Part shown: positions 48,757 through 57,585 of the stretch, piece by piece
Layout: every line of letters begins with the position of its first letter
How positions within the stretch are numbered: position 1 is the first letter of the stretch
Made by a program: the position numbers and the translations under genes
Source: Paenibacillus sp. TCA20
GTDB lineage: Bacteria; Bacillota; Bacilli; Paenibacillales; Paenibacillaceae
Direction of reading: 5' to 3'
Assembly (NCBI RefSeq): GCF_000732325.1
Contig: NZ_BBIW01000009.1
Location: 1-64,000 of the forward strand
Length of the DNA: 64,000 nucleotides
The notes under the pieces: generated by a model
The model's database searches: none
The model's input: the letters and a program-made list of their open reading frames with translations, nothing else
What the model was told of the DNA's origin: nothing

Positions 48757-49587
48757 ATGGAACGACAAATTGGCATTAAGCATGGGGAAGAGGAAATAGC
48801 AGCAACGATCCATTATCCGGTGGTATCCGAAATCTCAGAAGGCAAGAAGCCGGCACGAGTACCGCTGATCGTTATTTGCCATGGGTTTGTTGGTAATCGT
48901 ATTGGTGTTGACCGTTTATTTGTCAAAACGGCGAGAGAACTGGCGGAGGACGGGAACCTGGTGCTTCGGTTTGATTATATCGGCTGTGGTGAGAGTACAG
49001 GTGAATATGGCGCTGAAGGGCTGCAGTCGATGATAAATCAGACGAAGAGCGTGCTTGACTATGCCCTGGATTGCTGTGATGTCGATCCTCAGCAGGTGAC
49101 GCTGCTAGGTCACAGTCTCGGAGGAGCTACAGCACTTCATACCGCAGTAAGGGACAAGCGAGTAACCAAGCTTATTCTGTGGTCTGCTGTAGGGTATCCT
49201 TTTAATGATATTATAAAAATAACAGGCCGTGACAAATACGACACCTCTGTCAAAGAGGGGGCGGCAGATTATTTAGGCTATCGCTTTACTCCGGCATACT
49301 TTGAATCGCTCGCCGATTTCCAGCCGTTTCAGGAGGCGCTCAAATTCTCAGGTGATGTGCTGGTCATTCACGGAACGAGCGATGATACGATCCCGGTCGA
49401 TTACGCCTTTTTATATCAGAAGGTATTCTGGATGCGCAGCGAGGGTCGCTGTGATAAGGATATTATTTTTCAAGGAGACCATACCTTTTCATCGGGACCG
49501 GAACGTGAGCAGCTCATCAAGCGTACCCGTGCGTGGTTAACAGAGCAGCGTAATGCGAGCCAAGACTGGCAGCATTGGATGATCTAA
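48757..49587 (+). CDS. alpha/beta-hydrolase (serine esterase/peptidase type)
   Basis: A 276-residue cytosolic hydrolase. VICHGFVGNRIG forms the oxyanion hole, Ser120 is in LGHSLGGATALH, the Asp is in VIHGTSDDTIPVDY and the His in FQGDHTFSSG. RFDYIGCGESTGEY is the conserved strand region. It looks like the feruloyl-esterase-like or YqkD-like group; the substrate cannot be given. GGGAGGAAG precedes the ATG. Next gene begins 110 bases on. Confidence 0.86.
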   Translation: MERQIGIKHGEEEIAATIHYPVVSEISEGKKPARVPLIVICHGFVGNRIGVDRLFVKTARELAEDGNLVLRFDYIGCGESTGEYGAEGLQSMINQTKSVLDYALDCCDVDPQQVTLLGHSLGGATALHTAVRDKRVTKLILWSAVGYPFNDIIKITGRDKYDTSVKEGAADYLGYRFTPAYFESLADFQPFQEALKFSGDVLVIHGTSDDTIPVDYAFLYQKVFWMRSEGRCDKDIIFQGDHTFSSGPEREQLIKRTRAWLTEQRNASQDWQHWMI

Positions 49588-49697
49588 TGGAAGAAATAAA
49601 TGTTTCAGTACTGAATGAATCAACTTTATTTCGTCCACCTCTAGATGTAAAATAAACACATACACCCATTCTACCTGTGTCTGGAGGCTTGGCAGCA

Positions 49698-50474
49698 ATG
49701 ACGTTACCTGCATTGTTTATTGCGCACGGTTCACCCACCCTCGTCATAGAGGACAACAACTACACAGCGTTCTTGAGAGAGCTTGGTGCCAGCTTACCGG
49801 TCCCGAAAGGTATTGCCTTATTCTCCGCTCATTATGATGAGCCGGTGCAGTCACTGTCTGTAGATGAGTTTCATACAACGATGCATGATTTTTACGGATT
49901 TCCTAAAGAAATGTACAAGATTGAATATCCTGCCCCGGGCGATCCGGAGCTGTCGATGAGGATTGGCCAATTGATGGCAGCACAGAATCTGCCCTACAAG
50001 CTCGTTACAGGAAGAGGACTTGATCACGGTGCCTGGGTCATTCTTCGGCATATGTATCCGGAAGCGAATATTCCGGTCGTCAGCTTGTCTGTCGATTCCA
50101 TGCGGTCAGAGCAGGAGCAATACCGTATCGGCTGTATGCTGGAGCCTTTAAGACACGAGGATATATTAGTGATTGGCAGCGGCGGGCTGGTACATAATTT
50201 GAGGAAGCTTAGTCCAGATTCAGAACCCGCAGCGTGGGCTGCCGAGTTTGATGAATGGCTCACATTGAAGCTGGAGGAGTGGAATCTTCGAGACCTTTAT
50301 GATTACGAGAAAAAAGCCCCGAATGCCCAAGATGCGGTCCCTTCTTATGCATCAGAGCATTTTGCACCCTTATTCTATGCAATGGGAGCAGCAGACAAGG
50401 AACGCAGAGCACAGAAGAGGTTTCAAGCCTATCAGTACGGCAGTTTGAGTCTGAATTGCTGGCAATTCGGTTAA
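49698..50474 (+). CDS. extradiol ring-cleavage dioxygenase, DODA/YgiD type
   Basis: A 258-residue LigB-superfamily protein, expected to use Fe(II) or Zn(II) and oxygen to open catechol-type rings. Metal-site residues: His in FIAHGSPT, His in LFSAHYDEP, His in GSGGLVHNLRKL; RGLDHGAWVILRHMYPEA carries the acid-base His. A C-terminal YQYGSLSLNCWQFG is typical of the YgiD clade. The ATG at 49698 is 11 bases from GGAGG; the frame opens earlier at a GTG (49677) without a site. It may work with the neighbouring hydrolase, but the two genes are not tightly coupled. Confidence 0.88.
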   Translation: MTLPALFIAHGSPTLVIEDNNYTAFLRELGASLPVPKGIALFSAHYDEPVQSLSVDEFHTTMHDFYGFPKEMYKIEYPAPGDPELSMRIGQLMAAQNLPYKLVTGRGLDHGAWVILRHMYPEANIPVVSLSVDSMRSEQEQYRIGCMLEPLRHEDILVIGSGGLVHNLRKLSPDSEPAAWAAEFDEWLTLKLEEWNLRDLYDYEKKAPNAQDAVPSYASEHFAPLFYAMGAADKERRAQKRFQAYQYGSLSLNCWQFG

Positions 50475-50488
50475 CTTATAACGAAGTT

Positions 50489-50538
50489 AAAGGCATTCCC
50501 TAATGGAAGAGACGATCTTCCCCCAGGGGATGCCTTTT
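50489..50538 (+). terminator. terminator after the dioxygenase gene
   Basis: AAAGGCAT and ATGCCTTT arms with inner CCCT/AGGG pairing, followed by TTAT. Convergent genes flank it. Confidence 0.75.
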
Positions 50539-50567
50539 ATTGTTTATATACGAGCAACCGGCAGGTC

Positions 50568-50780
50568 CTAAGATTTAAGCTCGAAGAACTCACAGTCCTG
50601 CCGCTGATGATAGGCAATATCGCTGACACTGGATTGAATGACAATGGTCATCTCATCATAGCGAATAATAACACCGCCGGAGTCGATCTGCTGGTTATCC
50701 TTAAAAACGCGAATGCGTCTTTTGCGAGTCATGGCTTCTTCAAAGTCAAGGTTGGTAATTAAACGGCGATTCGTAGCCAA
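50568..50780 (-). CDS. hypothetical protein (70 aa)
   Basis: A small basic, beta-looking protein (ITNLDFEEAMTRKRRIRVF; SGGVIIRYDEMTIVIQSS) with no membrane helix. It starts at TTG 50780, with GGAGGTG about 10-12 bases upstream. I do not know the family. A weak start codon and wide spacing suggest low expression. Confidence 0.55.
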   Translation of the reverse strand: MATNRRLITNLDFEEAMTRKRRIRVFKDNQQIDSGGVIIRYDEMTIVIQSSVSDIAYHQRQDCEFFELKS

Positions 50781-50875
50781 GGGGTTGTCACACCTCCATC
50801 ATGGATTAAATGCCCATACAAGCGGGCCGTGAAGAGAGTATACCACGGAAGCGTGCCGGTATGAACGGTTATAGC

Positions 50876-50902
50876 AAAAAGCAGGTCCCCGATAAGCCTG
50901 CT
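50876..50902 (-). terminator. terminator after the DoxX gene
   Basis: On the minus strand AGCAGG pairs with CCTGCT over a loop of 14 bases and is followed by TTTTT. A second dyad (CTCCAT/ATGGAG, 50901-50926) lies just before it. Confidence 0.6.
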
Positions 50903-50973
50903 CTCCATGTTTTTTCGATGGAGGAAGATTTGTCGGGCGGCCTGCCCTGTTTCTATATCATCTATTTCGGGGC

Positions 50974-51507
50974 TTAGGTGTGCTGCGTCTTCGTGTTCAC
51001 TTTTGCCACCGGGTCCTTACGATGTCTGAACTTGTTGTACATTCCGCGGATATAAGGGATCACCCAGTGATCGAGACCGATCTTAGCCGCATTGTATCCA
51101 GCGACAACGATGAAGATCTGCAGAAGTACCAGCTGTGCATTCGTGCTCACCGTTCCCGAGAAGAGGAACGCAAAGTTCATGACCATCGCCATCACTGCAG
51201 CCAAGGTAGTGAAGCATCCAAGCAAGAGGCCTACACCGACCAAGAATTCACCGAGCGGTACGAGGAAGTTAAACAATTCTACGTTTGGAAGGGCAAAGCC
51301 TTCAAGAAATGCACCCCACCAGCCCTGAACTGTAGCACCCTCACCTGTCGATTTCTCGATTGCTCCTGTCAGGAATCCTGTAGCATCAAAGCCTCCGCCC
51401 GTCAGCTTCTGCCAGCCGTGAGTCATCCAGTCATATCCGAGATATACCCGAAGTACGGTCAGCAGCCACATTGCAACCTTGTTTTCTCTCAGCCATGTTG
51501 TAAACAT
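50974..51507 (-). CDS. DoxX family membrane protein
   Basis: A 177-residue protein with four membrane helices: WLLTVLRVYLGYDWMTHGW, LFNFLVPLGEFLVGVGLLLG, TLAAVMAMVMNFAFLF and NAQLVLLQIFIVVAGYNAAK, and a basic C-terminus. The pattern R.YLGy.w...G..K and G..L..G.....GA is that of DoxX/thiosulfate:quinone-oxidoreductase small-subunit-like proteins. Such proteins are tied to redox stress or quinone chemistry; exact role unknown. ATG at 51507 follows GGATGGAGTGG. It lies behind a consensus Fnr/Crp box. Confidence 0.87.
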   Translation of the reverse strand: MFTTWLRENKVAMWLLTVLRVYLGYDWMTHGWQKLTGGGFDATGFLTGAIEKSTGEGATVQGWWGAFLEGFALPNVELFNFLVPLGEFLVGVGLLLGCFTTLAAVMAMVMNFAFLFSGTVSTNAQLVLLQIFIVVAGYNAAKIGLDHWVIPYIRGMYNKFRHRKDPVAKVNTKTQHT

Positions 51508-51671
51508 ATAAACCACTCCATCCTTTTTTTGTGAGGAATCGTAGGATTCCCCTTGTCTGAAGATCATTCGTTAATATCAAGATAGATTGAGCGATAGAAG
51601 TTAATGCCTTTATCTTTGTACACTCTTTTGCTCGTTCTATCTATAAAAGTGATCACTCTTTTGATGTCTTT

Positions 51672-51715
51672 ATCTTAAAACATATCCCATCGTATGTTTG
51701 TGATAAAAATCACAA
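51672..51715 (-). promoter_or_regulatory. Fnr/Crp-type box at -41.5 and -10 of the doxX gene
   Basis: TTGTGATAAAAATCACAA (51698-51715) is a perfect inverted repeat containing TGTGA-N6-TCACA, the consensus for Bacillus Fnr and related Crp-family regulators. On the minus strand TAAGAT at 51677-51672 is a plausible -10, giving +1 near 51665 and placing the centre of the box at -41.5, the position of class II activation. A second dyad, AGTGATCACT (51649-51658), lies just downstream of +1. Confidence 0.75.
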
Positions 51716-51865
51716 TATATCTAAAAAAAACGCCTATTTCCATGAATCTCATCTGATCTGTGCAATTTCTCGCAGGAAATCAAAGACATTTCGCTCGAAT
51801 TTGTGATTAAATGGTAGAAAAGCATGCTGCTACTTTCCCTGATGATGAAGGAGGAACACACTTAC
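51716..51865. other. intergenic region before the DUF3048 gene
   Basis: Together with the Fnr-type promoter, about 350 bases separate the doxX and DUF3048 start codons. This part has an A-rich stretch and AAGGAGGA before the lipoprotein start; nothing else stands out. Confidence 0.35.
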
Positions 51866-52945
51866 GTGCAGATCGTAGAAAGATGGAAGCCCTCATTATA
51901 CATCTTATTCTTACTCATCCTGCTTACAACCGCTTGCTCATCCAATAGCACACCGGAAGCTGAGCCGTCAGAGCCGGTAGTGGAGACGCCGGGGCCCGCT
52001 GAGGAGTTGACAGAAGAGCCCGAAGCGGAGCCCGAGCCTGAGCTGGCTTATGCTGCTCCGTTAACAGGTATTCGCTCTGCAGAGCCTGTCGATGAAAGAC
52101 CTCTTGCGGTAATGATCAATAATGCCCCGGCAGCAAGACCCCAATCCGGGCTTAGTCAAGCCGATCATATATATGAAGTGCTGGCTGAGGGGGGCATTAC
52201 CCGGCTGATTGCGATCTTCCAGAGCGGAGGAGCTGCCGAAACGTTAGGTCCAATCCGCAGCATTCGCCCGTACCTCATCGAGCTTGGCGAGAGCTATGGA
52301 GGTATACTGGCACATGCGGGAGGAAGCCCGGCTGCCTACTCGATACTGCAAAATGAGGGGAAGCCATATCTCGATGAAATCTCGAATGGCGGACCTTATT
52401 ATTTCCGCAGCAGTGACCGCAAAGCACCGCACAATCTGTATTCTTCTGTCGATCAGCTGCGAGAAGGCGCAGAGAACCGAGGATACTCACTAGAGAACAA
52501 CGCACCCGTATATTCGTATTTGGAGCAAGGAGCGGAGGTAAGCGGAGAAGCAGTCCGTTCATTTGATATTTATTATCTGAACGACAGCTATACCGTAAGC
52601 TACGAATACGACAGTACTAGGCAGCAATATTTAAGAAGCGTGAATGGTACTGAGGATTTGGATGCAAATGATGGAACACGCTTAGCTGCTTCAAATATTG
52701 TTGTGCTGTCGACCTCACATCGGGTGCTGGATGATGTAGGCAGACTCGCCCTTGATCTGTCATCCGGCGGTGAGGCGATGCTGTTCCAGCAGGGCCAGCT
52801 GATTCGTGCAGAGTGGAAAAAATCCTCAGGGGACATCATTCGGTTCTATAAAGACGGGAAGGAGCTGCCGCTCGTTCCGGGAAAAAGCTTCTTCAGCATT
52901 GTGCCCGATTCTCCTGCACTTGAAGAGCATATTACGTTACATTAA
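51866..52945 (+). CDS. DUF3048 lipoprotein (YerB-like)
   Basis: A 359-residue lipoprotein: membrane segment LYILFLLILLTTACSS with the lipobox Cys near residue 24, then a Pro/Glu-rich spacer (~30-60), then the DUF3048 domain: LTGIRSAEPVDERPLAVMIN, SGLSQADHIYEVLAEGGITR and LGPIRSIRPYLIELGESYGG, with a C-terminal part rich in beta structure. B. subtilis YerB is the nearest known relative; function unsettled. The start is uncertain: GTG 51866 is 11 bases from GAAGGAGGA, while an ATG at 51845 lies before that site. Confidence 0.85.
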   Translation: MQIVERWKPSLYILFLLILLTTACSSNSTPEAEPSEPVVETPGPAEELTEEPEAEPEPELAYAAPLTGIRSAEPVDERPLAVMINNAPAARPQSGLSQADHIYEVLAEGGITRLIAIFQSGGAAETLGPIRSIRPYLIELGESYGGILAHAGGSPAAYSILQNEGKPYLDEISNGGPYYFRSSDRKAPHNLYSSVDQLREGAENRGYSLENNAPVYSYLEQGAEVSGEAVRSFDIYYLNDSYTVSYEYDSTRQQYLRSVNGTEDLDANDGTRLAASNIVVLSTSHRVLDDVGRLALDLSSGGEAMLFQQGQLIRAEWKKSSGDIIRFYKDGKELPLVPGKSFFSIVPDSPALEEHITLH

Positions 52946-52949
52946 CCAC

Positions 52950-53001
52950 ATAGCCAGATCATCATCGCTTATCTAAGCCATGATGATCTGGCTATTTTTT
53001 T
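52950..53001 (+). terminator. terminator after the DUF3048 gene
   Basis: ATAGCCAGATCATCAT pairs with ATGATGATCTGGCTAT over a 13-14 base loop, followed by seven T residues. Confidence 0.9.
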
Positions 53002-53115
53002 GTGTATCCACATAAATACCAGGTCCAGAAACGTACACCAAGCTAATCATGACAATGTCAAAGAGAGAAGAAAGTTGAATGATTTTATTGAAAAATAAAG
53101 AATTTTACATTTCCT

Positions 53116-53129
53116 TTACCGTGAGGTAA
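53116..53129 (+). promoter_or_regulatory. dyad upstream of the ABC importer operon
   Basis: TTACC-GTGA-GGTAA, an inverted repeat with a 4-base centre, lies ~75 bases before the substrate-binding protein gene; TAAAAT (53152-53157) could be a -10. The dyad might be an operator for a metal- or effector-responsive regulator. None is identified. Confidence 0.35.
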
Positions 53130-53203
53130 CAGACAGATCGCATAGCAGTGGTAAAATTGTCGAAGTTCATTTTATGTTGTTCATAGAGAGGAAGCGGGGG
53201 AGT

Positions 53204-54847
53204 ATGAAGTTAAGAGGCCGTTCCATTCAACTGGCGGTTTTGGCTTTTGCGGTAATTGCTGCAGCAGGCTGTTCTGCACAGCCGGTCAAGAAGGAGACAG
53301 GAAGTGAGCTTCAAGCCTCTGCATCGACAGCGGACAAGTCAGCAGGGAAGGAAGAACTGATACTTGCCGTCGGAGGTGAGCCGGATACAGGATTTGACCC
53401 AACGACAGGCTGGGGCCGGTATGGTTCGCCCTTGTTCCAGAGCACACTGCTCAAACGTAACAGTGAGATGGAGATCGTAAGTGATCTGGCTGCAAGCTAT
53501 GAGACAAGTACGAACGGGCTCATCTGGACCGTCAAGCTGAGAGAGGATGCCCGGTTCAGCGACGGAGAGGCGCTGACGGCGGATGATGTTGTGTTTACAT
53601 ATGAAACAGCGAAGGATAGCAGCTCCGTAGTTGATCTCACCAATCTAGATTCTGTAATGGCCATGGATGACTATACGGTGGAGCTCACGCTCAAGCAGCC
53701 GCAATCAACCTTCGTCTATGTTCTGGCGACACTCGGCATCGTGCCCGAACATGCCTATGGGGATAACTACGCGCAGAACCCCGTTGGCTCGGGTCCGTTC
53801 AAGTTTGTCCAGTGGGATAAAGGGCAGCAGCTGATCGTCGAGCGAAACGAACTATATTATGGTGAGAAGCCCAGCTTCTCCAAGCTGACCTTCCTGTTCC
53901 TGGAGGAGGATGCTGCCTTTGCGGCAGCAAAAGCAGGTACGGTTGACGCTGCATTTGTGACCCCGGCATTCAGCACACAGCAAATTCCAGGGATGAAGCT
54001 CGAATCCTTGCAGTCCGTTGACAACCGGGGCATTATGTTCCCGTATGTGCCAGAGGAAGGCCGTACAACAGAAGAGGGCTACCCGATCGGCAATGATGTT
54101 ACTGCGGATATTTCGATTCGAAAGGCGATAAATGTCGGCATTGACCGCGATGCGCTCGTAGAAGGGATTTTGGAAGGAGAAGGAACACCAGCCTATTCCA
54201 TCAGCGACAACCTGCCATGGTGGAATTCGGATACCGTATTCGAGGATGGCAGTATTGAGCAGGCGAAGGACATATTGGCTGAAGGTGGATGGGAGGATTC
54301 CAATGGAGATGGAACCGTGGACAAGAATGGTATTGAAGCGGAATTTACGCTGATCTACTCCTCTGGTGATTCTACCAGACAGTCCCTTGCCATCGCAGCC
54401 GCCGACATGGTCAAGCCATTGGGAATCCGCATTACAGTAGAAGGGAAGAGCTGGGACGAGATTGATAAGCTGATGTTCTCAAATGCTGTATTGTTAGGGT
54501 TCGGAAGCAATGATCCGCTCGAAATGTACAATGTGTACAGCAGCCAATTTGCTGGAATGGAATATTATAACCCGGGTTATTACAACAACCCGCAGGTTGA
54601 TGAGTATATGGAAGCCGCGCTTGCTGCTGCGGACGAAGATGAAGCAATGGAGCTGTGGAAAAAAGCACAGTGGGACGGCACGACCGGCCTCAGCACATCG
54701 GGTGACGCACCATGGGCCTGGCTCGTCAACCTGAACCATCTATATCTCGTGAACGAGAAGCTGGATATTGGGGAACAGCAGATTCACCCGCATGGTCACG
54801 GCTGGCCGATTACGGCCAATATTGAAGAATGGGAATGGAAGGAATAG
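53204..54847 (+). CDS. ABC importer substrate-binding lipoprotein, NikA/OppA family (SBP_bac_5)
   Basis: A 547-residue lipoprotein anchored outside the membrane. Lipobox FAVIAAAGC near residue 24, a Ser/Lys linker, then the family 5 binding fold (ILAVGGEPDTGFDPTTGWGR; DGEALTADDVVFTYETA; NPVGSGPFKF). The C-terminus carries the His-rich IHPHGHGWPITANI, a candidate metal or metallophore contact. With two permeases and two ATPases it forms a Nik/Opp/Cnt-type importer for a metal, metal-chelate or peptide. The ATPase details and the downstream P-ATPase favour a metal. ATG 53204 follows GGGGGAG; an earlier ATG at 53174 does not. Confidence 0.87.
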   Translation: MKLRGRSIQLAVLAFAVIAAAGCSAQPVKKETGSELQASASTADKSAGKEELILAVGGEPDTGFDPTTGWGRYGSPLFQSTLLKRNSEMEIVSDLAASYETSTNGLIWTVKLREDARFSDGEALTADDVVFTYETAKDSSSVVDLTNLDSVMAMDDYTVELTLKQPQSTFVYVLATLGIVPEHAYGDNYAQNPVGSGPFKFVQWDKGQQLIVERNELYYGEKPSFSKLTFLFLEEDAAFAAAKAGTVDAAFVTPAFSTQQIPGMKLESLQSVDNRGIMFPYVPEEGRTTEEGYPIGNDVTADISIRKAINVGIDRDALVEGILEGEGTPAYSISDNLPWWNSDTVFEDGSIEQAKDILAEGGWEDSNGDGTVDKNGIEAEFTLIYSSGDSTRQSLAIAAADMVKPLGIRITVEGKSWDEIDKLMFSNAVLLGFGSNDPLEMYNVYSSQFAGMEYYNPGYYNNPQVDEYMEAALAAADEDEAMELWKKAQWDGTTGLSTSGDAPWAWLVNLNHLYLVNEKLDIGEQQIHPHGHGWPITANIEEWEWKE

Positions 54848-54850
54848 CTG

Positions 54851-55846
54851 ATGGCCGTGATGACCGTTACCGTTAAATTTGTGGCACGGCAGTTCTTCAA
54901 GCTTATTCTCTTGCTTGCTGCCGTAAGCGTCATTACCTTCATATTAATCAGCAATACACCGATTGATCCGACGCAGGCTTATATCGGAGCAGATATGCTC
55001 CGTGTAAGCCCAGAGCAGCGTGCAGCGATATCCGAATACTGGGGGCTGAATGATCCGCCTGTAGAGCGGTTTCTAGCATGGGGCAATGCGCTGGTACAAG
55101 GCGACTTCGGGACTTCAATGATTCACCGCGAACCTGTATTGGATGTCATTGCAGATCGATTCAAGAGCTCTCTCGTGCTTATGCTTGCAGCCTGGGTGCT
55201 GTCGGGATTGATCGGGTTTGCCGCCGGAGTACTGGCAGCGATGAAGCAGGGAACCTGGATTGACCGCATCATCAAGTGGTACTGCTATGGCCTGTCATCC
55301 ACACCGACGTTCTGGGCGGGTATGCTGCTGCTCATTCTGTTTACGGTATGGATTCCTGTCTTTCCGGTGGGTCTGGGTGTTCCAGCAGGGGTTGAAGCGG
55401 CAGAGGTTACCTGGCTGGACCGGGTGCGTCATATGATCCTGCCAGCACTCACGCTCAGCATTGTAGGAATATCCAATATTGCTCTGCATACCCGAGAGAA
55501 GCTGGTCGAGGTGCTGGATAGCGAATATGTACTGTTTGCGAAGGCAAGAGGCGAAGCCGGCTTCATCCTGTTCCGCCGGCATGGACTTCGCAACATCCTC
55601 CTGCCCGCAGTGACGCTGCAGTTCGCTTCCTTTAGCGAGCTGTTTGGTGGTGCCGTATTGGTCGAACAGGTATTTTCTTACCCCGGACTGGGACAAGCAA
55701 CGGTGGAGGCGAGCACGCGCGGCGACGTTCCGCTATTGATGGGCATTGTGCTGTTCAGTACGCTGTTTGTTTTCACAGGGAATCTTCTATCAGAGCTTGT
55801 ATACCGCTGGATTGACCCTCGAATCAGGGAGGGACAATCGCTATGA
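54851..55846 (+). CDS. ABC importer permease 1 (NikB/OppB type)
   Basis: A 331-residue inner-membrane permease with six predicted helices, beginning VKFVARQFFKLILLLAAVSV. GLNDPPVERFLAWGNALVQG and GDFGTSMIHREPVLDVI are the conserved OppB-type periplasmic stretch; the EAA coupling loop for the ATPases is at EYVLFAKARGEAGFILFRRHGLRN. The C-terminus GNLLSELVYRWIDPRIREG is characteristic. It starts three bases after the binding-protein gene and overlaps the next permease by four bases. Confidence 0.93.
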   Translation: MAVMTVTVKFVARQFFKLILLLAAVSVITFILISNTPIDPTQAYIGADMLRVSPEQRAAISEYWGLNDPPVERFLAWGNALVQGDFGTSMIHREPVLDVIADRFKSSLVLMLAAWVLSGLIGFAAGVLAAMKQGTWIDRIIKWYCYGLSSTPTFWAGMLLLILFTVWIPVFPVGLGVPAGVEAAEVTWLDRVRHMILPALTLSIVGISNIALHTREKLVEVLDSEYVLFAKARGEAGFILFRRHGLRNILLPAVTLQFASFSELFGGAVLVEQVFSYPGLGQATVEASTRGDVPLLMGIVLFSTLFVFTGNLLSELVYRWIDPRIREGQSL

Positions 55847-56670
55847 TGACCACGCTTAATCGCAGAACGAGAACGGTGATCTATTCAGTCATTGCGATCG
55901 TTCTGCTAGTTATTCCGGTACTGCTTGCACTCTTGCAGAGCAGCTCCATGTTAGATACTCATTTGACTGAGCGGAACCAGGCACCATCTCTTGCACATCC
56001 GTTCGGAACAGACTGGCTGGGACGTGATATGCTCGCCAGAACGATGAAAGGACTTGTTCTCAGTCTTGGTGTCGGCCTGACAGCAGCTCTGGCAAGTGGG
56101 ATCATTGCGGCTGTACTTGGACTGATGGCAGCTAGCCTTGGCAGAACCGTCGACCGAATCATTACATGGCTGATTGACCTGTTCCTGAGTGTACCGCATC
56201 TGGTTCTGCTTATATTGCTCGCATTTGTCATGGGCGGCGGCGTCAAGGGAGTCATTATTGCGGTAGGACTGACGCATTGGCCGAGCCTTGCCCGTTTGAT
56301 TCGTGCAGAAATAATGTATTTGAAAACGAGCGAGTTCGTGCTTATATCCGAGCAGATGGGCAGGTCCAAATGGTGGATTGCGACGAGGCATCTGCTGCCT
56401 CATCTGCTCCCCCAGTTTATTGTTGGGACACTCCTGCTGTTCCCGCACGCGATTCTGCATGAGGCCTCTATAACCTTCCTCGGCATGGGGTTGTCACCGC
56501 ATCAGCCGGCAATCGGCATCATTTTGTCGGAATCGATGAGGTATTTGTCCACAGGCATGTGGTGGCTGGCATTCTTCCCGGGACTATGCCTGCTTATTGT
56601 CGTACGTGCGTTTGATGTGCTGGCCGAGAATTTGCATGCGCTGATCAGTCCGCATCGTTCACAGGAGTAG
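55843..56670 (+). CDS. ABC importer permease 2 (NikC/OppC type)
   Basis: A 275-residue partner permease: N-terminal helix, then HPFGTDWLGRDMLART (the OppC signature), four more helices, and an EAA loop at EFVLISEQMGRSKWWIATRH with LLPHLLPQFIVGTLL. The C-terminus SITFLGMGLSPHQPAIGIIL is typical for the family. Translation is coupled through an ATGA overlap with permease 1; next gene after 12 bases. Confidence 0.93.
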   Translation: MMTTLNRRTRTVIYSVIAIVLLVIPVLLALLQSSSMLDTHLTERNQAPSLAHPFGTDWLGRDMLARTMKGLVLSLGVGLTAALASGIIAAVLGLMAASLGRTVDRIITWLIDLFLSVPHLVLLILLAFVMGGGVKGVIIAVGLTHWPSLARLIRAEIMYLKTSEFVLISEQMGRSKWWIATRHLLPHLLPQFIVGTLLLFPHAILHEASITFLGMGLSPHQPAIGIILSESMRYLSTGMWWLAFFPGLCLLIVVRAFDVLAENLHALISPHRSQE

Positions 56671-56682
56671 AAGGGAGAGCCT

Positions 56683-57519
56683 ATGACAACATCTTTATTG
56701 GAAATCCACGATTTAAATATTTCGTTTACCCGATATGACAAGGGACTCAGGCAGATGGATATGCCCATGATCCGTAATCTTTCCATGACCATTGATCCAG
56801 GTGAAATTGTAGCGGTCGTTGGAGCCAGCGGTTCAGGTAAAAGCCTGCTGGCCCACGCTATACTAGGAATTTTACCAAGAAACGCTAAATGGAATGGAAG
56901 TCTCACCTTCGATGGACAGTCCCTTACTCCAAAGCTGATTAAGAAGCTGAGAGGCAGAGAAATCGCAATTGTGCCACAATCTGTTGACTTCCTTGATCCA
57001 CTGATGAGAGTTGGCATGCAGGTCAGACAAGCTGTGCGGGTTGGAGATCCTGTCGAGGAGCAGATCAAAGCCTTTCGAAAAATGCGGCTTGGTCCGAAGG
57101 CGGCGAAGCGCTACCCGTTTCAGCTGTCGGGCGGGATGGCCCGGCGTGTGCTTGTATCCATTGCATCGGTCAGCGGCGCCAGACTGCTCATTGCTGATGA
57201 GCCTACGCCGGGACTCGATGAGGGGGTTGTACAGGAGACGCTGAATATGTTCAGGCAGTTTGCGGATGCCGGCACAGCTGTTGTGTTTATAACACATGAT
57301 TTGGAAGCGGCTTTGTCCATTGCGGACCGGGTTGCCGTGTTCTATTCCGGGACGGTACTTGAAATGGCGGAGGCTGCTGATTTTACTGGGAAGGGCGAGC
57401 GTCTTCGTCACCCGTATACACAGGCATTATGGCGAGCGCTGCCTCAGAACGATTTTGCCGTGCCGGAGGAAATTGACTATGCCATGGCAGCCGCAGCAAG
57501 AGAAGGGCAGCTGATCTGA
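56683..57519 (+). CDS. ABC importer ATPase 1 (NikD/OppD type)
   Basis: A 278-residue ABC ATPase. Walker A GASGSGKSLL, Q-loop VPQSVDFLDPL, signature LSGGMARRVLVSIA, Walker B LLIADEPTPGLD and H-loop FITHDLEAAL are all intact. The C-terminal tail is short and lacks the full OppD C-terminal zinc/peptide region. GGGAGAG precedes the ATG. Gap of 66 bases to the second ATPase. Confidence 0.93.
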   Translation: MTTSLLEIHDLNISFTRYDKGLRQMDMPMIRNLSMTIDPGEIVAVVGASGSGKSLLAHAILGILPRNAKWNGSLTFDGQSLTPKLIKKLRGREIAIVPQSVDFLDPLMRVGMQVRQAVRVGDPVEEQIKAFRKMRLGPKAAKRYPFQLSGGMARRVLVSIASVSGARLLIADEPTPGLDEGVVQETLNMFRQFADAGTAVVFITHDLEAALSIADRVAVFYSGTVLEMAEAADFTGKGERLRHPYTQALWRALPQNDFAVPEEIDYAMAAAAREGQLI

Positions 57520-57585
57520 TTCACTGCCAGGGCAGTGTTAAACGCAGAAGATACGAACATAACCCGAGGGTAGGGAGATAAGCTC

